NCBI GenBank assembly: GCA_002371295.1
Contig: DFGZ01000198.1
Location: 5,935-13,450 of the forward strand
DNA from: Oribacterium sp. UBA3737
GTDB taxonomy: Bacteria; Bacillota_A; Clostridia; Lachnospirales; Lachnospiraceae
Direction: 5' to 3'
DNA length: 7,516 nucleotides
The position numbers and the translations under genes were made by a program. The number at the start of each line of letters is the position of its first letter. The stretch's first letter is position 1. Under the pieces are notes generated by a model. It worked only from the letters and a program-made list of their open reading frames with translations. It was not told the origin of the DNA and made no database searches. Below are positions 1 through 6,403 of this stretch, piece after piece.

Positions 1-1673
1 ACTCTTCCGCATGGCTTGTGATCGTCAAAACGAACAGGAGGAAGGTCAATATCCGACTTTATCTCATGGTAGAAGCCCAGATATTCGTCAATGTTCGCAG
101 CTGCCACCTTACCTGCCGCGATGGCACGGATGACAGTTGCAGGACCTGTAACGCAGTCTCCTCCCGCAAACACTCCTTCCTTGTCACGGATATCACTTGT
201 ATCAAAGGCATCTATATGCCCACGTTCAACAGGGATACCGTACTCACCGAACTTTCTTGAATCTATTCCCTGTCCGATTGCAACCAGAACTCTGTCGCAT
301 GGAATACGTACTTCCTCCGTATCAGCCGGAACAGGCTTGGGTCTTCCGTCTTTGACAGGTCCGACTATCTGTGGCTGAACCCATATTGCCGTAACTTTAT
401 CATCATCATTCTTCTCTATACGAATAGGAGCATGAAGTTCAACCACTTCACAGCCGTCAGCTATAGCTCCCTCTACTTCCTCAGGAAGAGCTGTCATATC
501 GCTGATTCTTCTTCTGTAAAGGATCTTAACCGACTTTGCATTACATCTGATAGCTGAACGTGCAACATCCATGGCAACATTACCGCCGCCAACGACAGCT
601 ATATCCATACCTGTGAAATCAGGATAATCATCATCACCGATGGCTCTCAGCATCTCAACGGCTGAAATAACACCCTTGGCATCTTCTCCCTCGATACCGA
701 TCTTCTTGTCTGTATGTGCCCCGATGGCCACGAACATCGCATCATACTGATCTCTGAGTTCGGCAATGGACATATCCTTTCCGATGCTGACGTCAGTCCT
801 GATAGTGAACCCGCTCTTCTTTAGACATTCGATCTCGGCATCAAGTGCTTCTCTCGGGAGACGATAAGCCGGAATACCGTAACGGAGCATTCCACCGGCT
901 TTCTTTCTCTGCTCGTAAACTGTAACCTCATGTCCCATGAGCGACAGATAGTATGCCGCGGAAAGTCCTGCGGGACCACCCCCGACAACTGCCACCTTCT
1001 TTCCTGTAGCAGGCTGCTTCTCACCGATTCTGAACTCATCCTCATGTTCTACGGCATATTTCTTTAATCCACGGATATTGATAGGATCATCTACCATAGT
1101 CCTGCGGCAGCGGACTTCACACGGATGCTCACAGATCATACCGCATACTGCAGGGAACGGATTATCCTTTCTGATGAGTGCAACTGCATCATTGTATCTG
1201 CCCTCATGTATAAGCGAGATATAACCGGGTATATCCACATGTGCCGGGCACTGTGATACACAGGGAACAGGCTGGTCCTGATGTCCCGAACAACGGCCAT
1301 GAAGAACATGCTCTTCATAATCATCCCTGAAACCTCTGATACCCTTAAGTACCATTCTTGCTGCCTCTGAACCTATGGCACAGTCTGCAGAAAAATAGAT
1401 ACTCTCCGCAGTCTGCTCTATTACTTTCAATGTCTCCATGGTGGCTGTGCCGTCAAGTACAGATTCAATCAACAGCTCTAACTGTCCTAATCCAATACGG
1501 CATGGAACACACTTTCCACATGACTGAGCGTGGCAAAGGTGCAGGAAAGATGCAGCCAGGTCTACCGGACATAATCCGGGCTGACTTGCTGTGATCCTTC
1601 GTTCAAGATCCTTATAAAGATCCTCCACCGTTTTCATAGCATTGTTTTGTGTTACAATGCTCAATCTACTCAT
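1..1673 (-). CDS. NuoF-type Fe-S domain fused to GltD/NfnB-like FAD/NAD(P) oxidoreductase (3' end cut by window)
   Basis: Probable cytoplasmic flavoprotein moving electrons between NAD(P)H and Fe-S partners. The 557 visible codons read without a stop to the left edge. Residues ~35-115 resemble the C-terminal [4Fe-4S] (N3) domain of NuoF/HydB/HndC subunits: SCGKCVPCRIG at 51-61 (C52, C55, C58) and a fourth Cys at C98 in DCAIGSEA. The FMN/NADH part of NuoF is absent. Residues ~128-215 are the two-cluster Fe-S domain of GltD, NfnB and PreT (C138, C142, C177, C181, C185, C189). FAD site: VVGGGPAGLSAA at 229-240, then YGIPAYRLP at 265-273. Second nucleotide site: VVGGGNVAMD at 360-369 followed by YRRR at 386-389, a basic patch that in this family favours NADPH. 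FAGGD at 502-506 closes the FAD site. The ATG follows AAGGAGG by 7 nt. Partner enzyme (hydrogenase, formate dehydrogenase or ferredoxin) is not visible; glutamate synthase small subunit itself is less likely because of the N-terminal fusion. Confidence 0.9.
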   Translation of the reverse strand, partial: MSRLSIVTQNNAMKTVEDLYKDLERRITASQPGLCPVDLAASFLHLCHAQSCGKCVPCRIGLGQLELLIESVLDGTATMETLKVIEQTAESIYFSADCAIGSEAARMVLKGIRGFRDDYEEHVLHGRCSGHQDQPVPCVSQCPAHVDIPGYISLIHEGRYNDAVALIRKDNPFPAVCGMICEHPCEVRCRRTMVDDPINIRGLKKYAVEHEDEFRIGEKQPATGKKVAVVGGGPAGLSAAYYLSLMGHEVTVYEQRKKAGGMLRYGIPAYRLPREALDAEIECLKKSGFTIRTDVSIGKDMSIAELRDQYDAMFVAIGAHTDKKIGIEGEDAKGVISAVEMLRAIGDDDYPDFTGMDIAVVGGGNVAMDVARSAIRCNAKSVKILYRRRISDMTALPEEVEGAIADGCEVVELHAPIRIEKNDDDKVTAIWVQPQIVGPVKDGRPKPVPADTEEVRIPCDRVLVAIGQGIDSRKFGEYGIPVERGHIDAFDTSDIRDKEGVFAGGDCVTGPATVIRAIAAGKVAAANIDEYLGFYHEIKSDIDLPPVRFDDHKPCGR

Positions 1674-1680
1674 GGTGTCT

Positions 1681-1687
1681 CCTCCTT
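1681..1687 (-). promoter_or_regulatory. Strong ribosome binding site of the flavoprotein gene
   Basis: The minus strand reads AAGGAGG, full anti-16S complementarity, 7 nt before the ATG at 1673. It fixes the start of a gene whose reading frame has no stop inside the window. Confidence 0.85.
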
Positions 1688-1695
1688 ACTTCTCA

Positions 1696-1749
1696 ATGTG
1701 ATTCATTTCAATGAAATCACATCAAATCTTAGTGTCTAAGTAAGATTGA
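1696..1749 (-). promoter_or_regulatory. Two adjacent hairpins in the flavoprotein leader
   Basis: Arms 1696-1703 and 1715-1722 form a perfect 8-bp inverted repeat (ATGTGATT/AATCACAT) around 11 nt, and a few inner pairs can extend it. Arms 1725-1731 and 1741-1747 form a perfect 7-bp repeat (AATCTTA/TAAGATT), extendable to about 9 bp with one bulged A. Neither is followed by a U-tract, so they are not terminators. They lie 8-60 nt upstream of the Shine-Dalgarno and could be a protein operator or leader RNA structure; I recognise no known riboswitch class. Confidence 0.4.
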
Positions 1750-1758
1750 ACCACTAAA

Positions 1759-1787
1759 AATACAATTTGTAAAGTCAACTTGTACAA
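1759..1787 (-). promoter_or_regulatory. Alternative weak promoter for the flavoprotein gene
   Basis: On the minus strand TTGTAC, a 17-nt spacer and TGTATT resemble a sigma-A promoter (4 of 6 in each hexamer). It is closer to the gene than the 1822-1850 candidate. The surroundings are AT-rich, where chance matches are frequent, so only experiment could decide between them. Confidence 0.25.
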
Positions 1788-1813
1788 TTATTCGGAATCG
1801 CAATAGCTTTTTA

Positions 1814-1831
1814 TTGTTAATATTGTAGCAA
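1814..1831 (-). promoter_or_regulatory. Candidate Rex (redox repressor) operator
   Basis: The minus strand reads TTGCTAC-AATA-TTAACAA, matching 12 of the 14 specified bases of the Rex consensus TTGTTAA-N4-TTAACAA known from Firmicutes. It covers the candidate -10 hexamer at 1822-1827, a natural position for repression. Rex releases DNA when NADH is high and commonly controls hydrogenase, NADH-linked and fermentation genes, which fits the downstream NAD(P)H flavoprotein. The match is seen in sequence; binding is inferred. Confidence 0.5.
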
Positions 1832-1850
1832 GCTCTGCGCATGCTATAAA
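1822..1850 (-). promoter_or_regulatory. Candidate sigma-A promoter of the flavoprotein gene
   Basis: On the minus strand TTTATA (-35, 4 of 6) is separated by exactly 17 nt from TACAAT (-10, 5 of 6). Transcription would begin near 1815 and leave a leader of about 140 nt containing both hairpins at 1696-1749. The Rex-like site overlaps the -10. Confidence 0.4.
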
Positions 1851-1913
1851 TCGATTCTATTAGCCAAACATTTTTCAATAGTCAATGTCAAATGTCCTAT
1901 GTATAGCACATTT

Positions 1914-1963
1914 AAAAAACACCCTCTATATGAAACAACTCCTTGCTTTTCATATAGAGGGTG
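1914..1963 (-). terminator. Intrinsic terminator ending the four-gene operon
   Basis: Arms 1948-1963 and 1920-1935 form a perfect 16-bp stem with a 12-nt loop, followed on the minus strand by TTTTTT (1919-1914). It lies 45 nt past the stop of the last operon gene. The plus-strand side has no T-tract, so it is one-directional. It separates the operon from the redox gene to its left. Confidence 0.9.
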
Positions 1964-2007
1964 CTTATAAATATATCCTTTTTCCGCTTCGATATACATA
2001 AACACTG

Positions 2008-2724
2008 TCACAATGTCAGGATCAGAGTGAGCACCACCGCGGGAACATATAAAATCCACAGTACTCCCTTCATACTCTCTATACCGAAATGAGTTAAAAA
2101 GAAAATCACTGTCAGGATAATGGCGTATACTATGACGCATATCCTTTTTATCTTGACAGAAAGCGGAACCAGACTTTTAACAGGCTTCGCACATACGATA
2201 TTTATAGTAGGAGAAGTCATCACTATAAATACAGGCAGACCGAAGATGAGCGGAAACCAAAAGTCATTCATGAAAATATAGAAAGAAAGGCTATCAGTCC
2301 AGATTCCGAATATTGTCCATAAGAGACTTCCTATCATCCATGCCACCGCAATAGCCGCAATAAAAGTTATCCACACATAGATGAGGAGGTTTCGAAAGCT
2401 GTGAACATTAGGTTCCTCATCTGTATAAAGATACCATAACCTGAAAGGGATATATGCAGCCATAAAGTTTCCGATAAAACCTATGATCGACGAAGGTCCC
2501 AGCAATCCAAAGCAGTCAGCAATAAGATTCCCGACCGCACATGCAAGACCTCCGACCGGTCCGAAAAAAAGCCCGGCAGGGACCGGAACCGCATTGACCG
2601 GTCTTACCTCCGTAAACCCCTCTACGAGCACCATGACATCAAAATATATTCCGATGCCATGAATCAGAAAAGCCAGCAAAATAACGAGGATTTGGGAACT
2701 TGTTTTAGTCTTTAGTCTTTGCAA
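2008..2724 (-). CDS. Seven-helix membrane protein, possibly ECF S-component-like
   Basis: 238-residue integral membrane protein of unassigned function. Hydrophobic segments lie roughly at residues 10-32, 42-66, 73-96, 110-135, 147-170, 190-210 and 217-236. The best-marked stretch is glycine-rich (FFGPVGGLACAVGNLIADCFG, residues ~53-73, inside helix 2) followed by IIGFIGNF, reminiscent of substrate-binding (S) subunits of energy-coupling-factor vitamin transporters; those usually have about 190 residues and six helices, so the assignment is weak. No ECF ATPase or T subunit is nearby. The start is TTG: AGGAGG sits 8 nt upstream and the next in-frame ATG falls after the first helix begins. It overlaps the EamA gene by 20 nt, implying translational coupling. 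Last gene before the terminator. Confidence 0.8.
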   Translation of the reverse strand: MQRLKTKTSSQILVILLAFLIHGIGIYFDVMVLVEGFTEVRPVNAVPVPAGLFFGPVGGLACAVGNLIADCFGLLGPSSIIGFIGNFMAAYIPFRLWYLYTDEEPNVHSFRNLLIYVWITFIAAIAVAWMIGSLLWTIFGIWTDSLSFYIFMNDFWFPLIFGLPVFIVMTSPTINIVCAKPVKSLVPLSVKIKRICVIVYAIILTVIFFLTHFGIESMKGVLWILYVPAVVLTLILTL

Positions 2725-3634
2725 AGCGTGCCCCTCCTCTAAATCGTTTTATAAGTCGTTTTATATCAACCTCTCCTATCACAGCCCCTATGGCTATGAG
2801 GAACGCACCTAACATGGTTGTGATCGAAAAGCTTTCCTCCACACCTCCAAAAGCGGATGGTATGAGCACCGCGAGGAGCATAGTGGCAACAGGCTCCAAT
2901 GCAAAAATAATGACTACATCAACCGGATCCGCATATGCCTGTCCGTACATCAGAATGATATAAGAATATGCCTTTGTAAACAACGCAAGAACAAACAGCG
3001 ACGATGCCAGCGCCGGAGTATAGTGCAGTCTGAAAATCATTCCGGGTTCTTCTATGGTCCATAAGATCATAGCCACGATCGCCATGGTCACTATCTGATT
3101 TACCGCAAGTAAAATCGCATCATCCTTTTTACAGAATTTGTTTGCAACAACAGTGTAAAGAGACATACAGATACAGTCTCCCAGCATAAACAGTGTTCCG
3201 ACTATGGGGAAATCTTTCAATGAAAGGCCATTGGTACTGATTATTCCCGCCAGAATAAATCCTATAGCCACCATTTGTTTTCTGGGCGGCCGTCTCCGGT
3301 AAAAAATCAGCATGAGCGTGGGGACTATCAGTATATCGAGAGAGGTCAGTATGCTTGCAGAGGATGCCGTCAGTCTGTCAACTCCCGCCTTTTCAAACAT
3401 AAGCACCAGCATCATCAGAAGGCCGAGGATCACACCATGCTTGATATTACTCTTATTCAGATAACGAAATCTTCGTGCAAATATTATTATGAGTATCAGT
3501 GCGGCTATACCGTTCATAAGAGCCAGATAACCGAAATCCGACAGCTCGGGAGGCAGACCCTTGATGAAAACATAGGCCGAAGCCCAGCACAACATAACAG
3601 ATAACACCACAAGATTACTCTCATGTTTTTTCAA
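2705..3634 (-). CDS. EamA/DMT-superfamily transporter
   Basis: 309-residue inner-membrane permease of the drug/metabolite transporter superfamily, which exports or imports small metabolites; the substrate cannot be read from sequence. Length and about ten hydrophobic helices fit the usual two tandem five-helix EamA repeats: the first covers about residues 8-135 (ASSASILTSLDILIVPTL closes helices 3-4), the second about 145-290 (DPVDVVIIFALEPVATMLLAVL and LGAFLIAIGAVI are typical repeat-end motifs). A basic tail (KRLIKRFRGGARF) is probably cytoplasmic. The start is TTG, 7 nt after GAGG; an in-frame TGA a few codons upstream and no other start codon between make it the only option. It begins 27 nt after the phosphatase stop and overlaps the next gene by 20 nt, so it sits within an operon. 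Confidence 0.9.
   Translation of the reverse strand: MKKHESNLVVLSVMLCWASAYVFIKGLPPELSDFGYLALMNGIAALILIIIFARRFRYLNKSNIKHGVILGLLMMLVLMFEKAGVDRLTASSASILTSLDILIVPTLMLIFYRRRPPRKQMVAIGFILAGIISTNGLSLKDFPIVGTLFMLGDCICMSLYTVVANKFCKKDDAILLAVNQIVTMAIVAMILWTIEEPGMIFRLHYTPALASSLFVLALFTKAYSYIILMYGQAYADPVDVVIIFALEPVATMLLAVLIPSAFGGVEESFSITTMLGAFLIAIGAVIGEVDIKRLIKRFRGGARFAKTKD
2733..2738 (-). promoter_or_regulatory. Ribosome binding site supporting the TTG start at 2724
   Basis: AGGAGG on the minus strand lies inside the 3' end of the EamA gene, 8 nt before the TTG codon at 2724-2722. No in-frame ATG is near, so this site decides the start. Confidence 0.7.
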
Positions 3635-3641
3635 ACCATCA

Positions 3642-3645
3642 CCTC
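3642..3645 (-). promoter_or_regulatory. Ribosome binding site supporting the TTG start at 3634
   Basis: GAGG (within GAGGTG) on the minus strand lies 7 nt before TTG at 3634-3632. A nearby ATG at 3639-3637 is out of frame and meets TGA after one codon, so it cannot be the start. Confidence 0.6.
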
Positions 3646-3661
3646 GTACTAAGAATCATTT

Positions 3662-5293
3662 TCATTCAGCTGAATCAGCTGAACCTTTGTAATGGAAGGC
3701 AAGCATAGTGATATCATCGAACTGCGGCGCATCCTTCACAAAGGCATCGATACCATCCTTGATATTATGAAGAATCTCCTCCACACTGGCATCAGGTTGT
3801 GCATTTAATGTTTCAAGCATACGCTCGGTTCCGAAAAGCTCGTTTGAAGCATCTGTCGCCTCAGGAACACCGTCTGTATAAACAAAAATCGTGTCACCCG
3901 GTTCCAGCTGGAAATCACGCTGCTTGAAAACCATGTCCTCCATTACCGCAAGAGCAGGCGAATGCTTATAGTCCACAATTTCAAATCTTCCGTCTTTTCT
4001 CTTAAGCACAGGATGCTCATGTCCCGCATTGGCAACCATGCAGTGACCGGTTGATATCTCAACTATGCAAAGCCATACCGTTACGAAAAGACTCGCTTCA
4101 TTACCCTCACACAGTTGATTGTTGACATCTTCAAAAATCTCCGAAGGAGTCGCCCCTTTCATCTGGGTACGGTTCTTTATGAGGGTCTTTGCGATGACCA
4201 TGAACAGTGCCGCCGGAACGCCCTTTCCTGATACATCAGCGATTACCAGCGCAATATGATCATCGTCCACCATGAAGAAATCATAAAAATCTCCGCCAAC
4301 CTCCTTTGCCGGAGTCATGGACGCATACAGATCAAACTCTTTTCTGTACGGGAAGGGAGGGAATATACGAGGAAGCATATCTGCCTGAATCTGAGTTGCG
4401 ACATGCAATTCTGTGCTTATTCTTTCTTTTTCCTTGGTCACAGTCTCAAAATTATTGATATAGGTTTTGAGTTCGACCGACATTTTGGAAAAAGACTCTG
4501 CCAGCTCTTCGATCTCATCTCCCGTGTGGATATCCGGAACGAGAATGTCTCCCTTCTCCATCTGGTTGGCAACAAAATGTTTTACCATTCCTTCAAGCCT
4601 CTGGACAGGCATGATGATACTGCTCGAAATAGCCCGGTAATACAGGATACTGGACAGCATCATGATGAAGATCATAAAAAGAGAATTAATAAGAAGGAAT
4701 TTGAGAATGTCCGAAATTATCTCATCCATGGATATATCAACAGAAGACAGCGCCACAGGTTCACCCTCACTATCATAAATCGGGAAAAAGGCCGAAGCTA
4801 CATAGCCGTAACTGGGGCTTCTGGTTATAAGCATTCTTCCTCCGGTATCACCTTTAAAAGCTGCTTTCATGACCACATCTCCGCCTCCGTAATAGGTGTC
4901 GGCATCGCCCAGGTCACATACTCCTTCTTCGGAATCAGGATCTCCTGCATCCCATATATAAAAGTACTGCTCATCCTTCGGAACAACTATATAAAGATAC
5001 TTTAATCCTGATACAGTTTTCTGAGCCTTCAGCTTTTTCTTGACTTCCTCATAATAAGCATCTTTTTCAAGAGTCGTCTCATACCCCCTTATTTTATCTC
5101 CGTCTACAGTCATGGCAGCAATTTGTGCCTGAGCAAAGGCAGTACGTGTATACTTTTCCTCCATATTATTTTTATAGAATATAGTAACACTCAGACTTAT
5201 AAGTGCCCAAAGGACAATAAAAAGAACCAGAAGTCTGAAAAAAAACTTCCTGCTAAGTGATTTGTTCTCTGCAGTTTCATTTATGCCTTTCAT
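3662..5293 (-). CDS. Membrane-bound Cache-HAMP-SpoIIE/PP2C serine phosphatase
   Basis: 543-residue signalling protein that probably dephosphorylates a serine-phosphorylated partner, as RsbU, RsbP and SpoIIE do to STAS-domain anti-sigma antagonists. Order: helix 1 (17-39); extracellular region (40-195) ending FFPIYDSEGEPVALSSVDIS, typical of Cache sensor domains; helix 2 (196-219); HAMP (220-275); coiled-coil linker (~275-305); PP2C/SpoIIE domain (~310-535). Metal-binding and fold motifs are intact: GGDFYD 333-338, ADVSGKG 352-358, NAGHEHP 422-428, YTDG 472-475 and FDD 525-527, so it should be active. A GTG at 5356 would add 21 residues inside the upstream gene but has no Shine-Dalgarno; the ATG at 5293 follows GAGAGGAG and is preferred. 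It starts 29 nt after the formyltransferase stop. No STAS protein, anti-sigma kinase or sigma factor is in view, so its target is unknown. Confidence 0.92.
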   Translation of the reverse strand: MKGINETAENKSLSRKFFFRLLVLFIVLWALISLSVTIFYKNNMEEKYTRTAFAQAQIAAMTVDGDKIRGYETTLEKDAYYEEVKKKLKAQKTVSGLKYLYIVVPKDEQYFYIWDAGDPDSEEGVCDLGDADTYYGGGDVVMKAAFKGDTGGRMLITRSPSYGYVASAFFPIYDSEGEPVALSSVDISMDEIISDILKFLLINSLFMIFIMMLSSILYYRAISSSIIMPVQRLEGMVKHFVANQMEKGDILVPDIHTGDEIEELAESFSKMSVELKTYINNFETVTKEKERISTELHVATQIQADMLPRIFPPFPYRKEFDLYASMTPAKEVGGDFYDFFMVDDDHIALVIADVSGKGVPAALFMVIAKTLIKNRTQMKGATPSEIFEDVNNQLCEGNEASLFVTVWLCIVEISTGHCMVANAGHEHPVLKRKDGRFEIVDYKHSPALAVMEDMVFKQRDFQLEPGDTIFVYTDGVPEATDASNELFGTERMLETLNAQPDASVEEILHNIKDGIDAFVKDAPQFDDITMLAFHYKGSADSAE

Positions 5294-5297
5294 ACTG

Positions 5298-5305
5298 CTC
5301 CTCTC
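5298..5305 (-). promoter_or_regulatory. Ribosome binding site deciding the phosphatase start
   Basis: GAGAGGAG on the minus strand ends 4 nt before the ATG at 5293. The upstream in-frame GTG at 5356 has no purine-rich site before it, so the shorter protein is preferred. Confidence 0.65.
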
Positions 5306-5322
5306 TGCTGCAAGCGCTGCCT

Positions 5323-6180
5323 TTAAAATTTGAATGGGTACCTGTCGCTTTCCCACACTGCTTCAGGATTTTCTGCCTTTTCAAGAAACAGCCGTACATA
5401 TCCGTTTCTCAAACGGAATAATGTTACTTCTCCAAGCTTTACAGTTTCATCCTGTAAAGGCACATATCCTGTTTCCATGCCCATGACAAAATAAACATCT
5501 TCATCTATCTTCACTCTGGTCATGCGGTTATATATCCTGTATATTTCCGCAGCTTCGTCCACATCCATCCCGTGGGTGATTCTGGCTCTTGAGAATTCCC
5601 TGAGTTTCCAAGTTGAACCTTCACCTTTTTGAGGCTGTGCCTCCTTCCACGCCTTCGGAAAATCCTTCATCATATCCCGAAGAAGTGCTTCCGCAACAGT
5701 TGCGCATTTAAGATACAGATCTACGCTGTCACAGTCCTTCCATATCGGAAATCCTTTCTGTCTCAGAATATCCCCCTTGTCAAACTCATATACCAGCTTA
5801 TGTATGGTGACACCGGTTCTTTTTTCTCCTCTCTCCAGGGCACATTCCACAGGACAATAACTGCGTCCCTCCGGAAGCAGTGAGGTATGAATGTTTATGC
5901 CGAAAAATCCATCCTCTTCAGGAAGAACCGGAATTCTTCTGCCATAGTCTGCACTGACGAAAAGCCGGCAGCCTTCAGCTATATATTTTCTTTCTGCAGC
6001 CTCATCGATAGTCTCATAAAATACAGGAATACCTTCTTTTTCTGCTATCCTGCGAATTGCTTCCTCCCTAAAGTAATCTTCTCTGTTTCCACATATATAT
6101 AATGCCATGATTTCATGTTCTTTTAAGAAATAAGAAAAACAAGGCAGCAGAGCATCCGTTCCCAAATACACTACTTTCAT
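5323..6180 (-). CDS. Formyltransferase-family protein (Fmt-like, substrate unknown)
   Basis: 285-residue cytoplasmic enzyme of the 10-formyltetrahydrofolate-dependent family. N-terminal MKVVYLGT begins the Rossmann-like fold. The catalytic signature is INIHTSLLP at 95-103 (N96, H98) with GVTIH at 123-127 and DKGDIL at 134-139, where D137 matches the catalytic Asp. The usual RGxxP after SLLP is RSYCP (106-110), and residues ~190-285 form a C-terminal domain unlike a textbook tRNA-binding one. Both suggest an amino sugar or other amine substrate rather than housekeeping initiator-tRNA formylation, but this is inference. The ATG at 6180 follows AAAGGA by 6 nt. A longer frame from 6252 adds 24 residues, but its ATG overlaps the -35 of the predicted promoter and its N-terminus lacks family features. 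First gene of the four-gene operon. Confidence 0.85.
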   Translation of the reverse strand: MKVVYLGTDALLPCFSYFLKEHEIMALYICGNREDYFREEAIRRIAEKEGIPVFYETIDEAAERKYIAEGCRLFVSADYGRRIPVLPEEDGFFGINIHTSLLPEGRSYCPVECALERGEKRTGVTIHKLVYEFDKGDILRQKGFPIWKDCDSVDLYLKCATVAEALLRDMMKDFPKAWKEAQPQKGEGSTWKLREFSRARITHGMDVDEAAEIYRIYNRMTRVKIDEDVYFVMGMETGYVPLQDETVKLGEVTLFRLRNGYVRLFLEKAENPEAVWESDRYPFKF

Positions 6181-6186
6181 AACCTG

Positions 6187-6192
6187 TCCTTT
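6187..6192 (-). promoter_or_regulatory. Ribosome binding site supporting the shorter formyltransferase start
   Basis: AAAGGA on the minus strand lies 6 nt before the ATG at 6180. Family alignment (MKVVYLGT as the N-terminus) agrees with this start. Confidence 0.6.
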
Positions 6193-6223
6193 CACGCATA
6201 GGCGTCCCTTATAATTACTATTA

Positions 6224-6252
6224 AATATACCACACTTTATTGATTTTGACAT
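6224..6252 (-). promoter_or_regulatory. Predicted sigma-A promoter of the four-gene operon
   Basis: The minus strand carries ATGTCA (-35, 4 of 6), a 17-nt spacer and TATATT (-10, 5 of 6), with a TG one base before the -10 (extended -10). Transcription would begin near 6217, about 37 nt before the ATG at 6180. It lies just after the terminator of the permease gene, as expected for a new transcription unit. Confidence 0.6.
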
Positions 6253-6333
6253 TAATTCAAGAAGATGTGTTAATAAAGATTCTACGGCAGGTTAAGCGCT
6301 TACATATAAAGCCGCAGTTTAATCTCGTCAAAC

Positions 6334-6391
6334 AAAAAAATCGCACCCGGACCGGTCCTGAAGAAAGTCTGCTTCCTGACTGTCGGGTGCG
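6334..6391 (-). terminator. Intrinsic terminator after the permease gene
   Basis: Arms 6384-6391 and 6342-6349 (CGCACCCG/CGGGTGCG) form an 8-bp GC-rich stem, followed on the minus strand by A and seven Ts (6340-6334). The 34-nt interior can fold further, including a GGACCGGTCC palindrome at 6349-6358 whose first base is shared with the main stem, so alternative pairings exist. The stem begins 12 nt after the permease stop. Confidence 0.9.
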
Positions 6392-6403
6392 TGATATATT
6401 CAG

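Noticed and set aside
18..378. Plus-strand open frames of 80 and 95 codons near the left edge
   Set aside because: They lie opposite the well-supported flavoprotein frame, lack recognisable domains, and are low-complexity antisense readings.
1697..1721. TGTGA...TCACA inverted repeat resembling a CRP/FNR box
   Set aside because: The half-sites are 15 nt apart, whereas CRP-type sites need 6 nt, so the spacing is wrong; kept only as a hairpin or unspecified operator.
1844..2140. A 98-codon minus-strand frame spanning the terminator
   Set aside because: It includes the terminator hairpin and overlaps the end of the membrane-protein gene in another frame; no domain is visible.
4256..5005. A 249-codon plus-strand open frame
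   Set aside because: It is antisense to the phosphatase, whose motifs are unmistakable; its translation is rich in His, Arg and Cys with no domain, typical of an antisense shadow.
6349..6358. GGACCGGTCC palindrome as a possible operator
   Set aside because: It sits inside the terminator hairpin and is adequately explained by the terminator's secondary structure.
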